DNA from: Spirochaetes bacterium GWB1_60_80
GTDB taxonomy: Bacteria > Spirochaetota > Spirochaetia > Treponematales > UBA12059
DNA: 64,000 nt
Assembly (NCBI GenBank): GCA_001829185.1
Contig: MIAR01000043.1
Coordinates: forward strand, 31,425 to 95,424
Direction: 5' to 3'
Position 1 is the stretch's first letter, and the number at the start of each line of letters is the position of its first letter. Made by a program: the position numbers and the translations under genes. The notes beneath the pieces are model-generated. The model worked only from the letters and a program-made list of their open reading frames with translations, searched no databases and was not told the DNA's origin. Shown piece after piece: positions 1 through 8,993 of the stretch.

Positions 1-462
1 AACGCCAACATCGCCTTCATCTACCAGGATGTCTTCCTGTTTGAAGACACCATCCGCAACAACATCACCCTCTTCAAGCCGGCCAGCGACAGCCACCTGC
101 AGGCGGTGGCCGAAAAGGCCGGCCTAGCCGACCTGGTGGCCAGCCGCGGTCAGGGGCTGGAAGAACCGCTGCTGGAGAACGGCAAGAACCTGTCCGGCGG
201 CCAGCGGCAGCGTATTTCCATCGCCCGGGCCATCTTCAAGCAGGCCGAGCTGCTGTTTGTGGACGAAGGCACGGCCAGCCTGAACGAGGAGTTGGGGCGG
301 GCGGTGGAAGAAACCATTCTGGCTTTGGACAGCACGGTGCTGGCGGTATCGCACCGGCATTATCCGGGCGTCACCGAGCGCTACGACTACGTCCTGGAAC
401 TGGTCAACGGGCGGGTGGTGCAGTACGCGGCCGCCGACTATTTCGAGGCGGTGGCGGTATGA
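1..462 (+). CDS. ABC transporter ATP-binding domain, 3' part (cut by window edge)
   Basis: The reading frame is open from base 1, so the gene begins before the window. What remains is the second half of an ABC nucleotide-binding domain: a Q-loop region (FIYQDVFLF), the signature LSGGQRQR at about residue 65 of the visible part, Walker B LLFVDEGTASL with the catalytic Glu, and an H-loop His (AVSHRH). The next gene starts inside its stop codon (ATGA overlap) and has the same NGKN-x-SGG context, so the two probably form a heterodimeric exporter translated together. Substrate unknown; lantibiotic, peptide or lipid exporters of this type are all possible. Confidence 0.85.
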   Translation, partial: NANIAFIYQDVFLFEDTIRNNITLFKPASDSHLQAVAEKAGLADLVASRGQGLEEPLLENGKNLSGGQRQRISIARAIFKQAELLFVDEGTASLNEELGRAVEETILALDSTVLAVSHRHYPGVTERYDYVLELVNGRVVQYAAADYFEAVAV

Positions 463-2078
463 AAAAAGCTATGCGCCGAGCCTGGCCGCTGTTGCTGGCG
501 GTGGTCGCGGCCGCGGCCATCGCGGCGGCCCTGGAGGGCCTGTTGGCCATCTACGCCATGCACGCCGTCGACGCCATGTTCCAGCGTGATCGCGCCGCCT
601 TCAATGAAACTGTCCGCAGCCTGCTGCTCGTCGCCGGCGGCCTGATCCCGGCCATGCTGCTGCTGGCGGCCTGCCGCGGCTGGTTTAAGCGCCGGGCGGC
701 TGTCGCCGCCAAGGTCGATTACGTGCGCCGGCTGTTCAGCAAGCATATCAACGAGTTCCAGGCCGAGAACAACGCCGGCTACGTCTCGATCCTGACTAAC
801 GACTGCAATACTATCGAAGCCGATTACATTGACGGCATCTACGCCTGCGTGGTGGGAATCATCAATTTCGGCGTGGCTGTCCTGGTGATCGGCCTGGTCA
901 GCCCTTGGGCCTTGGTGGCAGGCGTCGTAGTCAGCGTCGTCAGCGCCGTGTTGTCGGGCCTAATCGCCAAACCGATGCAGCGTCATCAGGCTCAGCGCAG
1001 CGAGATGTACGCCACCTATACCGCCTACATCAAGGAAGCGCTTAGCGCCTTCCATATCATCAAGGGGAACGACCTAACCGGCAAGGTGCGGGCCGACTAC
1101 CGCGCCAAGAGTAGCGCAATCCAGCACAAGGGATACCTTATCGACCGCCTACTGACTTGGATGATCTCGCTGAATCGCCTTAATTTTGTGCTGACCTTTA
1201 TCGGATTGATGGGCGCCACCGTTTTCATGGGGCTCAAGGGTATCATCACCGTTGGCGGTGTCATCCTGATAATCACCAACGTGGAGCGCCTGATGAACCC
1301 GCTGGAGAAGCTGGGTGAGAGTCTGCCCAAGATTTTCGGCACGGCTAAACTGTTCGCCCGCATCGAGGGCACGCTCCAGAATCGGGACGACCATCCGGAA
1401 ACGGTGGCCGCCGACCGCCTCGACGGAGCGCTCCACGTGGATGGCGTGTCGTTTAGCTTCGCTGACAACGACGTGCTCCGCGACGTGAATCTGCGGCTGG
1501 AGAAAGGCGGCAAGTACCTGGTGGTGGGGCCGTCGGGTGGTGGCAAGACCACCCTGCTCAAGCTGCTGCGCAAGTATTACGCGCCGCAAAGCGGGCGCCT
1601 GCTCCTGGGCGACCAGGATCTGCGCGCCGTCACCAAAGACAGCTATTTCCGGCGCATCGCCAATGTCGAGCAGCAGGTTTTCCTGTTCGAGGATACCGTG
1701 CGCCACAACTTGACGCTTTACAAGGACTACCCGGACGACATGCTGTCGATGGCGCTGGACCGGGCTGGCCTGCGCGAATTCCTGGAGCGCCTGCCGCAGG
1801 GCCTGGATAGCCTGATACTCGAGAACGGGAAAAACATTTCCGGCGGCGAGCGCAGCCGCCTGGCCATTGCCCGCGCCTTACTGAACCGCGCCGACATCAT
1901 TTTCCTGGACGAGGCCTTCGCCAGTCTGGACGCCAGCGCGGCCCGGGCCATCGAGCGTACCCTGCTGGAGCTACACGGCATCACCGTGGTGAATGTTTCC
2001 CACGTCAGTTTCCCGGATACCAGGCCGCTGTATACCAAAGTGGTTACCGTCAAGAACAAAGGCGTCCAGGTCGCCTGA
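459..2078 (+). CDS. ABC exporter, fused transmembrane and ATPase domains
   Basis: A 539-residue half-transporter. Roughly residues 1-300 form a hydrophobic membrane domain with several transmembrane helices. The ATPase follows: Walker A GPSGGGKTT near residue 355, signature ISGGERSR near 459, Walker B IIFLDEAFASLD near 480 and H-loop VSHVS. All catalytic residues are present. It overlaps the previous ABC gene by four bases, as expected for the two halves of a heterodimeric exporter in the inner membrane. The substrate cannot be told from the sequence and no peptidase domain or cargo gene is visible nearby. Confidence 0.85.
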   Translation: MKKAMRRAWPLLLAVVAAAAIAAALEGLLAIYAMHAVDAMFQRDRAAFNETVRSLLLVAGGLIPAMLLLAACRGWFKRRAAVAAKVDYVRRLFSKHINEFQAENNAGYVSILTNDCNTIEADYIDGIYACVVGIINFGVAVLVIGLVSPWALVAGVVVSVVSAVLSGLIAKPMQRHQAQRSEMYATYTAYIKEALSAFHIIKGNDLTGKVRADYRAKSSAIQHKGYLIDRLLTWMISLNRLNFVLTFIGLMGATVFMGLKGIITVGGVILIITNVERLMNPLEKLGESLPKIFGTAKLFARIEGTLQNRDDHPETVAADRLDGALHVDGVSFSFADNDVLRDVNLRLEKGGKYLVVGPSGGGKTTLLKLLRKYYAPQSGRLLLGDQDLRAVTKDSYFRRIANVEQQVFLFEDTVRHNLTLYKDYPDDMLSMALDRAGLREFLERLPQGLDSLILENGKNISGGERSRLAIARALLNRADIIFLDEAFASLDASAARAIERTLLELHGITVVNVSHVSFPDTRPLYTKVVTVKNKGVQVA

Positions 2079-2182
2079 CTCTGCTCCTGCCTGACCCTGC
2101 GTGTCTGTCTGGCCTTGCCAACCGTTTACGGCCGGCGCGCCAGGCGCCCGGGGATCGGGGTGGTCACTTCTATATAACCAAG

Positions 2183-2210
2183 CGCCGCAAGGCCTGGCGA
2201 CGGTTTTTTT
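2183..2210 (+). terminator. Possible Rho-independent terminator
   Basis: A short GC-rich hairpin (CGCC...GGCG) is followed by a run of seven T at 2204-2210, about 100 bases after the ABC genes. The stem is only four to five pairs, so the call is weak. Confidence 0.35.
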
Positions 2211-2213
2211 GGC

Positions 2214-2242
2214 TTGTCAATTCGGCAATCTCCATTTACTAT
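2214..2242 (+). promoter_or_regulatory. Sigma70-type promoter for pepD
   Basis: TTGTCA at 2214-2219, a 17-base spacer and TACTAT at 2237-2242. Transcription should start near 2249. This rules out the ATG at 2214 as the pepD start and supports the ATG at 2301, which has a GGAGG site just upstream. Confidence 0.55.
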
Positions 2243-2300
2243 GATTGTAACGCGTATCCCTGCCGCGGCCGGGTATCGAAAAATCTGTCTGGAGGTATAC

Positions 2301-3767
2301 ATGTCGATCCCTGCCCTTGAACCCAAAGCCGTCTGGACTAATTTTCTGTCCATCTGCGGTATTCCCCGTGGCTCTGGCAACGAGGCCGCCATCGCCGACT
2401 GGTTGTTGCTCCGCGCCCGCAGCCTGGGTCTGGAAGCCAGCCAGGATGCGGTCGGCAACGTCATCATCCGCAAGCCGGCCAGTCGTGATCGCGAATTCCG
2501 CAACGGTGTGGTGCTGCAAGCCCACATGGACATGGTATGTCAAGCCGCCAACGGCGTGGATCACGATTTCAAACGCGACCCGATCCGACCGCAGATTCTG
2601 GCGGACGACCCGGATTGGATGCTGGCGCGCGGTACCACGCTGGGCGCCGACAATGGCATCGGCATGGCTGCCATCCTGGCGGTGCTGGAGGCCACCGATC
2701 TGGTGCACGGCCCGCTGGAAGCGCTGTTTACGGTTAACGAGGAAAACGGCATGAGCGGCGCCCGCGGTTTGAAGCCGGATAGCCTGAAAGGCAACTATGT
2801 ATTGAATTTGGACAGCGAGGCGATCGACGAATTGACTATCGGCTGTGCCGGTTCGCTGCGCGCCAACGCCCGCTTGGAGTTGCCAGCCCTGCCGGCCGGA
2901 CCAGGCCTGGCTTGGATTGAGTTGGCCATCAATGGCTTGCAGGGTGGACACTCCGGCGTGGACATCGCCAAGCAACGGGCTAACGCCAGCCGGCTCTTGG
3001 CCAGGATGCTGACTGGTCTGCCCGTGGAAATTCGCCTGGCCAGCCTGGTCGGGGGCAACGCTCTGAATGCTATCCCTCGCCAGGCGGAAGCCTTGCTGTG
3101 CGTACCGGCTGCCAGCCTGATGGCCGTCCAGGCCGCCGTCGTTGGCCTGGCCGACGAAGTCCGACGCGAGCTGGCCGTCGTTGAGCCGCAGTTCAGTTGC
3201 GGTCTGGCGCCGGGCCGCGCCGCCGCCGCCTGCCTGTCGCCCGCCGACAGCCAGCGGGCCTTGCGGCTGCTGCTGGAATTGCCGAACGGCTTGCAGTCGA
3301 TGGATGCCAAGCTACCTAACACTATTCGTACGTCGCTCAATCTTGGTATTACCAGCTTGGCGCCGTCCAGCTCGGGCCAGTTCGAATTGTCGCTGGGGCT
3401 GCTGGTACGCAGTTCCGACGAGGCCGAGAAGTTGGCCTTGGCGGCGACTATCGAGGCGGCTTGCCAGGCGGCTGGCGGCCGGCTGGAACGCCTCAGTGTC
3501 AGTCCGGCCTGGCAGCCGGAATGGGATAGCCCGCTGTTGAAGACGGCCTGCGCGGTCTTCAAACAAGTCCACGGAGCGGAAGCCAACTTGACGGTGACGC
3601 ACGGCGGCTTGGAGTGCGGCTTGTTCCGGCCGCTCTATCCGCGCTGGCAGATGGTGTCGTTGGGACCGAACCTGCGCTTTGCGCATTCACCGGATGAAGC
3701 GTTGCACATTCCGAGCGTGGCGGAATTCTGGCGCTACCTGGTGGCTCTGCTGCGCGAACTGCAATAA
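2301..3767 (+). CDS. pepD: Aminoacyl-histidine dipeptidase (PepD, M20 family)
   Basis: 488 residues from ATG 2301, close to the 485 of E. coli PepD. GGAGG at 2291-2295 precedes this start; a longer frame opens at 2214 but that ATG lies inside the promoter. It is a cytosolic zinc dipeptidase that cleaves Xaa-His and similar dipeptides. M20 metal-site motifs are in order: HMDM near residue 75, GADNGIGMA near 115, the catalytic EENG near 147, THGGLECG near 433 and a late HSPDE. It is monocistronic, with a convergent PilZ gene downstream. Identification is firm; the exact dipeptide range is not known. Confidence 0.93.
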   Translation: MSIPALEPKAVWTNFLSICGIPRGSGNEAAIADWLLLRARSLGLEASQDAVGNVIIRKPASRDREFRNGVVLQAHMDMVCQAANGVDHDFKRDPIRPQILADDPDWMLARGTTLGADNGIGMAAILAVLEATDLVHGPLEALFTVNEENGMSGARGLKPDSLKGNYVLNLDSEAIDELTIGCAGSLRANARLELPALPAGPGLAWIELAINGLQGGHSGVDIAKQRANASRLLARMLTGLPVEIRLASLVGGNALNAIPRQAEALLCVPAASLMAVQAAVVGLADEVRRELAVVEPQFSCGLAPGRAAAACLSPADSQRALRLLLELPNGLQSMDAKLPNTIRTSLNLGITSLAPSSSGQFELSLGLLVRSSDEAEKLALAATIEAACQAAGGRLERLSVSPAWQPEWDSPLLKTACAVFKQVHGAEANLTVTHGGLECGLFRPLYPRWQMVSLGPNLRFAHSPDEALHIPSVAEFWRYLVALLRELQ

Positions 3768-3813
3768 GGGGGAGGGCTAGCCCAAGCGTCTGGCTTGAGC
3801 CGGGCGCCTCGGT

Positions 3814-4596
3814 TCAGGCCATGGCGATTTTTTCGTTGATTGAGGACTGCAGGACCTTGCCGATGAAGGAGCGCAGCTTAAGGCGCTTGTCTTCGTCCAG
3901 GCTGGCTGGCTCGAACATGGCCAGGCGGAGCGGGCCATGGCCGTCCATTTCCTTGGCGCCGACCACGATGCCGTTTACCATGATGCGCAGGCCTTTGAGG
4001 CTGAGCTGGATGTCCTTGATGCGGCTGTTGACCGGCGGCGCGTGCCCGCCCGAGAAGAATACGGCCATGCCGGCGATACTCAGGTCCAAGACGGTGCCGC
4101 GATGCAGCTCACCGTCGATCTTGCAGTTGAATTCAGCCGAATCCGGCGGGCATTTGATGCGCACGTATTTGCGCTTGCCACGGGCTTCGTTGGCCTCCAG
4201 CGTCCGGATTAGAATTTCGGCCGTTTTGGCGGAACCCATCTTGAGGATGATGAAGCCGCAGTTAACGCCCAGGTCCATCAAATAGGCGTTGCGCTGGTCG
4301 TCATTACCCATCATGGTCAGGACGCCGATGCCGACATTGGCCGTAACCGGGTCGGCATGCAGTTTTTGGATCCAGCCCCGCCAGACCGTTTCGTCCTCGC
4401 CCTCGTCGATGTTGATGAATATCAGGCTCTGCGGCTCTTTGCAGATAAAACGGGCCAACCGGATGTGGTCGCGGGTGGTGTAGACCTCGAATTCGGACTG
4501 CGACAGCAGCGGAATAATCTCTTCCAGCACGGCCGGTGGGTTGAGGAAAAAGACTTTCTTGCCAAACAGACCGTTTTCGGTAACATCTTCCATCAT
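3814..4596 (-). CDS. PilZ-domain protein with N-terminal receiver-like domain
   Basis: 260 residues. The C-terminal half carries the two c-di-GMP-binding PilZ motifs: an RxxxR-type stretch (RKYVR near residue 142) and DLSIAG near residue 170. The N-terminal 130 residues resemble a response-regulator fold, but a clear phospho-acceptor pattern is not obvious. It probably senses c-di-GMP and passes the signal to an unknown partner. Two adjacent ATG codons begin the frame (4596 and 4593) with no Shine-Dalgarno site, only nine bases after a strong -10 box, so the mRNA leader would be nearly absent. Confidence 0.85.
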   Translation of the reverse strand: MMEDVTENGLFGKKVFFLNPPAVLEEIIPLLSQSEFEVYTTRDHIRLARFICKEPQSLIFINIDEGEDETVWRGWIQKLHADPVTANVGIGVLTMMGNDDQRNAYLMDLGVNCGFIILKMGSAKTAEILIRTLEANEARGKRKYVRIKCPPDSAEFNCKIDGELHRGTVLDLSIAGMAVFFSGGHAPPVNSRIKDIQLSLKGLRIMVNGIVVGAKEMDGHGPLRLAMFEPASLDEDKRLKLRSFIGKVLQSSINEKIAMA

Positions 4597-4605
4597 ATTA
4601 GATCG

Positions 4606-4634
4606 ATAGTACGCTAGAAAAGTCTACTTGACAA
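4606..4634 (-). promoter_or_regulatory. Promoter of the PilZ gene
   Basis: On the minus strand TTGTCA (4629-4634), 17 bases, TACTAT (4606-4611). The -10 box ends nine bases before the first ATG at 4596, predicting a leader of only a few nucleotides. Confidence 0.55.
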
Positions 4635-4670
4635 GTCTTTTTTCTAGATTTTGGAGATATTGGATTATTA

Positions 4671-5201
4671 TTACTGGGGCTGGCACTCCACCAAGCGCCA
4701 GGTTTTGGCCTTGGCGGCCAGCGTAATGTAGCGCTGATTGTTGTGCTGCAGGCGCTCGGCGTCGGTCGGCTCGATGCTGCGGACGGCCTTGGCCGGGCTG
4801 CCGATGATCAGGCTGTTGGGCGGGAACTCCTTGCCCTGGGTGACCAGGGCGCCAGCCCCCACTACCGAACCGTGGCCGATGCGAGCCTTGTCCAGCACGA
4901 TGGCGCCCATGCCTATCAGGCAGTCGTCCTCGATGACGCAGCCGTGTAGGATGGCGCCATGGCCGACGGTGACATGGTCGCCAATCAGGCAGGGCGAGTC
5001 GGTTTCGACGTGGATGACGCTGCCATCCTGGATGTTGCTACCCCGGCCGACACGGACGGCGCCGATATCGGCTCGGATGGTGACGTTGAACCAGACCGAG
5101 GCCTCGGCCGCCAGTTCGACGTCGCCGGCTACTTCGGCGTTCCAGGCTACGAAGACCGAGGGGTGGATGAACGGTTCCTTGTCGTCAATGGCGTGGATCA
5201 T
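4671..5201 (-). CDS. Gamma-carbonic anhydrase-like hexapeptide protein
   Basis: 176 residues made largely of left-handed beta-helix hexapeptide repeats, as in YrdA/PaaY/CaiE-type gamma carbonic anhydrases. His residues in VIHVE, GHGAILHG and neighbouring turns sit where the trimer interface metal ligands are expected. A good GGAGG site lies upstream of the ATG at 5201. The family is cytosolic and trimeric; many members have low or untested anhydrase activity, so the substrate is left open. Confidence 0.85.
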   Translation of the reverse strand: MIHAIDDKEPFIHPSVFVAWNAEVAGDVELAAEASVWFNVTIRADIGAVRVGRGSNIQDGSVIHVETDSPCLIGDHVTVGHGAILHGCVIEDDCLIGMGAIVLDKARIGHGSVVGAGALVTQGKEFPPNSLIIGSPAKAVRSIEPTDAERLQHNNQRYITLAAKAKTWRLVECQPQ

Positions 5202-5321
5202 GGCAGAATCCTCCCTGGATGGTAGTTGGGGTGACTAGGCGCCACCCGCATCGCTGCCAAGTATGCCGTGAGTTTTGAACCTTTGTACAGGGTGCGCCAC
5301 GTGGCGGGTGCCAGGTGGCGG

Positions 5322-5340
5322 CGCCCGCTGTAGGCGGGCG
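5322..5340. other. Perfect GC hairpin in a divergent intergenic region
   Basis: CGCCCGC and GCGGGCG flank a five-base loop. There is no T-run on either side, so it is not an obvious terminator. It lies between the divergent carbonic-anhydrase-like and asparaginase-like genes. Confidence 0.4.
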
Positions 5341-5400
5341 TTGCCAAAGGCCGGTGGCGATGCTATCATCGGGCCTGCGGTCTTTGGCGCGGGAGGTTTC

Positions 5401-5913
5401 ATGAATGACGATCCGGTTCGCCTGATCATTACGGGCGGTACGTTCGACAAGCACTACGACGAGCTGAAGGGCGAATTGACTTTCAAGGAGTCCAATCTGC
5501 CGGACATCATCAAGCAGGTACGCATCGTCAGTCCGGTGGAATTCGAGCTGTTGCAGCTGATCGACAGCCTGCAGATGACCGACGACCACCGCGCCCGGAT
5601 CCTGGAGGCCTGTCGTAACGCCCCGGAGCACCGCCTGGTCATCACCCACGGCACCGATCGCATGGCCGAGACGGCCCGCTATCTGGGACCGGCCGGGCTT
5701 AACAAGACTATAGTCTTGACCGGCGCTATGATTCCGTTCAAAATTTCCGGGTCGGACTCGCTGTTCAACCTGGGAACGGCCTTCATGGCCGCGCGCCTGT
5801 TGCCGCCCGGCGTCTATGTGGCCATGAACGGCCGCAGTTTCCCTTGGCAGGACGTACGCAAGGATTACGCGCGCGGCGTCTTTCGGCCGGCTGAGGAAAC
5901 CGCGAGCGCCTGA
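5401..5913 (+). CDS. Short asparaginase-domain protein
   Basis: 170 residues from the ATG at 5401, which has a GGAGG site five bases upstream; a longer frame upstream has no better start. It matches only the N-terminal domain of type I/II asparaginases: the nucleophile region TGGTFD near residue 12, the second Thr-Asp pair in HGTDRM near residue 82, and VLTGAMIPF. The C-terminal domain of full asparaginases (usually about 330 residues) is absent. Such single-domain proteins form a known family with unproven activity, so amidohydrolase function is an inference. Confidence 0.8.
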   Translation: MNDDPVRLIITGGTFDKHYDELKGELTFKESNLPDIIKQVRIVSPVEFELLQLIDSLQMTDDHRARILEACRNAPEHRLVITHGTDRMAETARYLGPAGLNKTIVLTGAMIPFKISGSDSLFNLGTAFMAARLLPPGVYVAMNGRSFPWQDVRKDYARGVFRPAEETASA

Positions 5914-6000
5914 CCAGTGGTCGCCACCCGCATTCGTAGTGGTTTTTTTTCAGGCAGCGTCCGGCGTTGGCAAAAAAAAACAGGAATTGCGGTTTTCATC

Positions 6001-6029
6001 TTTCATTAAGCGGAAAATCCCATTATAAT
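6001..6029 (+). promoter_or_regulatory. Promoter of the HD-GYP gene
   Basis: A perfect -10 TATAAT at 6024-6029 with a weak -35 (TTTCAT) 17 bases upstream. The start codon at 6050 has GGGAGA before it. Confidence 0.4.
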
Positions 6030-6049
6030 CTGCGTGGGAGACATAGCCA

Positions 6050-7285
6050 ATGCCCATTAAGATGGCAGCCGATCACAAAATTCTGAGTATCGACTCCGAC
6101 CTCAATAAAATCCAGGACTACGACCTCTTGCTGGAGCGCATTCTTTACGAGGCCCGGCGGGTGGTCAACGCCGACGCCGGTTCTATTTATATCCGCGAGG
6201 ATGACCAGATCGCCATCAAGTATGCCCAAAACGATACCAAGCAGAAACGACTCCCCCCGGGCGAGAAGGAAGTCTACCCGCTGTTCAAGATTCCCATCAA
6301 CGAGAAAAGCATCTCCGGCTATGTGGCCATGACCGGTAATTCGCTGCGCCTGCGCGACGTTTATCATTTACCGGCCGGGCTGCCCTTCAGTTACGCGTCC
6401 AAGTACGACCAGGAATCCAATTACAAGACTACCTCGATGCTGACGGTACCGCTGATAAACCAGGACGACGTGGTGCGTGGCGTCATCCAGATCATCAACG
6501 CCACGGACAAGACCGGCAAGGTGATTTCCTTTACCAAGGCCGACGAGGAGCTGGTCTGTCATTTCGCCACTAAGGCCACCGAAGCCCTGCAGCGCGCCCG
6601 GATAAACCGCAAGTTGATCACCCGGCCTATCGCCATGGCCGAGATGCGCGATCCCAAGGAAACCGGCGCCCACGTCAACCGGGTAGCTGGCTACTCCGGC
6701 GAGCTGTACGAGCATTGGGCCTACAAGCAAGGTTTGCCGGTCAAGCGCATCGCCAGCGAAAAGGACAATTTCAAGCAGGCGGCTATGCTGCACGACGTTG
6801 GCAAGGTGGCTATTTCCGACCTAATTCTTAAAAAGCCGGCCAAATTCACGGAAGAAGAATACCTGATCATGCAGACCCATACTTGGCGCGGCGCTCACCT
6901 GTTTGATGATCCGGAGTCGGACATGGAGGCTATGGCGCTTGATGTGGCCCTGACGCACCACGAGAATTGGGACGGGACTGGTTACCCCGGCTGGGTGGAT
7001 CTCAAGACCGGCAAGCCGACTAAAATCGGGTTGGACGGTCGGGCGCTGCGCCGCAAGGGTGAGGAAATCTCTATCTGGGGCCGCATCGTGGCCATCGCCG
7101 ATGTCTATGATGCCTTGGTGTCGGCGCGGGTCTACAAACAGGCCTGGACCGAGGAAAAGGTGCTCGACGAGCTGCGCGCCATGAAGGGCAGCAAGTTCGA
7201 CCCGGCGGTGGTCGACATCTTCTTCGAGATCTATCCCCGTATCTTGCAGGTACGGCAACGCTATCCGGACGCCGCCGCCGACTGA
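6050..7285 (+). CDS. GAF and HD-GYP domain phosphodiesterase
   Basis: 411 residues. Residues about 10-185 form a GAF sensor domain. The C-terminal half is an HD-GYP domain with HDVGK near 247, the downstream HH in THHENWDGTGYP near 305, and conserved Asp in IADVYDAL. HD-GYP proteins hydrolyse c-di-GMP to pGpG or GMP in the cytosol. All metal-binding motifs look intact, so it is predicted to be active and to oppose the GGDEF proteins elsewhere in the window. It is a single-gene unit with its own promoter. Confidence 0.92.
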   Translation: MPIKMAADHKILSIDSDLNKIQDYDLLLERILYEARRVVNADAGSIYIREDDQIAIKYAQNDTKQKRLPPGEKEVYPLFKIPINEKSISGYVAMTGNSLRLRDVYHLPAGLPFSYASKYDQESNYKTTSMLTVPLINQDDVVRGVIQIINATDKTGKVISFTKADEELVCHFATKATEALQRARINRKLITRPIAMAEMRDPKETGAHVNRVAGYSGELYEHWAYKQGLPVKRIASEKDNFKQAAMLHDVGKVAISDLILKKPAKFTEEEYLIMQTHTWRGAHLFDDPESDMEAMALDVALTHHENWDGTGYPGWVDLKTGKPTKIGLDGRALRRKGEEISIWGRIVAIADVYDALVSARVYKQAWTEEKVLDELRAMKGSKFDPAVVDIFFEIYPRILQVRQRYPDAAAD

Positions 7286-7314
7286 CGGAACGCCAAACAA
7301 CCTTCTTTTTCTTC

Positions 7315-7343
7315 TTGTCCGTTTCAGGATTCTATATTATAGT
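7315..7343 (+). promoter_or_regulatory. Promoter of the nucleoside ABC operon
   Basis: TTGTCC at 7315-7320, a 17-base spacer and TATAGT at 7338-7343. The leader to the start at 7470 is about 120 bases; no known riboswitch fold was recognised in it. Confidence 0.5.
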
Positions 7344-7469
7344 GGAACGCCGCTCGGGCTGGCCGCTGGCCGACCCTGAGAAGGAAGTCCGTAAAAAAAA
7401 GCAGTATTGTTGGCGCGGTCGGGTCTGTTCAGCAGGAATCCGGCTTTGGGCGCCTTATCAGGAGGACAC

Positions 7470-8993
7470 ATGGAACATGTCGTGGAAATGTTGAACATCA
7501 CCAAGGCGTTTCCCGGTATTGTCGCCAATGATGACATCAGTATCCAGTTGCGCAAGGGCGAAATCCTTGCTCTGCTGGGCGAGAATGGCGCCGGTAAATC
7601 GACGCTGATGAGCATCCTGTTCGGCCTGTATACGCCGGACGCGGGCACCATCAAGGTGTTCGGCAAGACCGTGAATATCGCCAACCCTAATGTAGCCAAT
7701 GCCCTCGGTATCGGTATGGTGCACCAACATTTCAAATTGGTGCACAATTTTACCGTTACCGAGAACATCGTCCTGGGCATGGAACCGCACGTCGGGCCGT
7801 TCCTGAAGACCAGGGACGCCGCTGCCAAGATTCGCGCTTTGTCCAAGCACTATGGCCTGAACGTCGACCCCGATGCCAAGATCGAGGACGTATCGGTGGG
7901 CATGCAGCAACGGGTGGAGATCCTCAAGATGCTCTACCGCGACGCCGAGGTGCTGATCTTCGACGAACCGACCGCCGTGCTGACGCCGCAGGAAATCATC
8001 GAACTGATGAAGATTATGCGCAACCTGATCGCCGAGGGCAAGTCGATCATCCTGATCACCCATAAGCTTAAGGAGATCAAGGAGATAGCCGATCGCTGCA
8101 CCGTCATTCGGCGCGGCAAGGTTATTGGCACGGTCGACGTGGCCGGCACCACCAGCGCTCAGATGGCCGAGATGATGGTCGGGCGGCAGGTCAACTTCAA
8201 TGTCGACAAGCCGGCCAAACAGTGCGGCGACGTGGTGCTGGAGATCAAGGATCTGCGTGTCCAGTCGTCGCGCAAGACCGAGGCGGTTAAAGGGTTCAGC
8301 CTGACCGTCCACGGCGGCGAGATCGTCGGACTGGCCGGCGTTGACGGCAATGGCCAGACCGAGCTGGTGGAGGCCCTGACCGGTCTGCGCCATGTCGAGT
8401 CCGGCAGCATCCTCTTCCAGGGCCAGGATATCGCCCACCACTCGATCCGTGACCGCATCCGCGCCGGCATGGCTCATATCCCCGAAGACCGCCAGAAGCG
8501 CGGTTTAGTGCTCGACTACACCATGGAAGAAAACATGGTGCTGGAGATCTACGGCTTGCCGCCTTTTGCCAAGCGGGGCTTCCTGCAGAAGCCGCTCATC
8601 CGCGCCTACGCCGAGAAGCTGATGCAGGACTTCGATGTCCGCGCCGGCGAGGGCAGCCTGTCGCTGGCCCGCGGTCTATCTGGCGGCAACCAGCAGAAAG
8701 CCATTGTCGGCCGCGAGGTAGCGCACGACCCGATGCTCTTGATTGCCGTCCAGCCGACGCGCGGTCTGGACGTCGGCTCCATCGAGTACATCCACCGCCG
8801 CTTGGTGGAGCAGCGTAATTCCGGCAAGGCGGTGCTACTGGTATCGCTCGAGCTGGACGAGATCATGGACCTTTCCGACCGCATCGCCGTCATCAGCCAC
8901 GGCGAACTGACCGGACTCAAGTATCCCAAGGAAACCAATGAAGGCGAGATCGGCTTGATGATGGCCGGCGTTGCCGAAGGAGCCCATCAGTGA
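7470..8993 (+). CDS. nupO: Nucleoside ABC transporter, duplicated ATPase
   Basis: 507 residues from ATG 7470, which follows an AGGAGG site; the frame extends further upstream without a supported start. Two ABC domains in tandem: the first has a full Walker A (GENGAGKS near 36), Walker B (VLIFDEPTAVL) and H-loop; the second has the altered loop GVDGNGQTE without the Walker Lys and the LLIAVQPTRGLDVG motif, as usual in ribose- and nucleoside-type ATPases. The two permeases follow with 4-base overlaps. Together they match the NupOPQ/YufOPQ group that imports nucleosides delivered by a BmpA-type lipoprotein. Confidence 0.92.
   Translation: MEHVVEMLNITKAFPGIVANDDISIQLRKGEILALLGENGAGKSTLMSILFGLYTPDAGTIKVFGKTVNIANPNVANALGIGMVHQHFKLVHNFTVTENIVLGMEPHVGPFLKTRDAAAKIRALSKHYGLNVDPDAKIEDVSVGMQQRVEILKMLYRDAEVLIFDEPTAVLTPQEIIELMKIMRNLIAEGKSIILITHKLKEIKEIADRCTVIRRGKVIGTVDVAGTTSAQMAEMMVGRQVNFNVDKPAKQCGDVVLEIKDLRVQSSRKTEAVKGFSLTVHGGEIVGLAGVDGNGQTELVEALTGLRHVESGSILFQGQDIAHHSIRDRIRAGMAHIPEDRQKRGLVLDYTMEENMVLEIYGLPPFAKRGFLQKPLIRAYAEKLMQDFDVRAGEGSLSLARGLSGGNQQKAIVGREVAHDPMLLIAVQPTRGLDVGSIEYIHRRLVEQRNSGKAVLLVSLELDEIMDLSDRIAVISHGELTGLKYPKETNEGEIGLMMAGVAEGAHQ

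Noticed and set aside
2214..2300. Upstream start for pepD
   Set aside because: That ATG lies inside the -35 box; ATG 2301 has a proper binding site and gives the family length.
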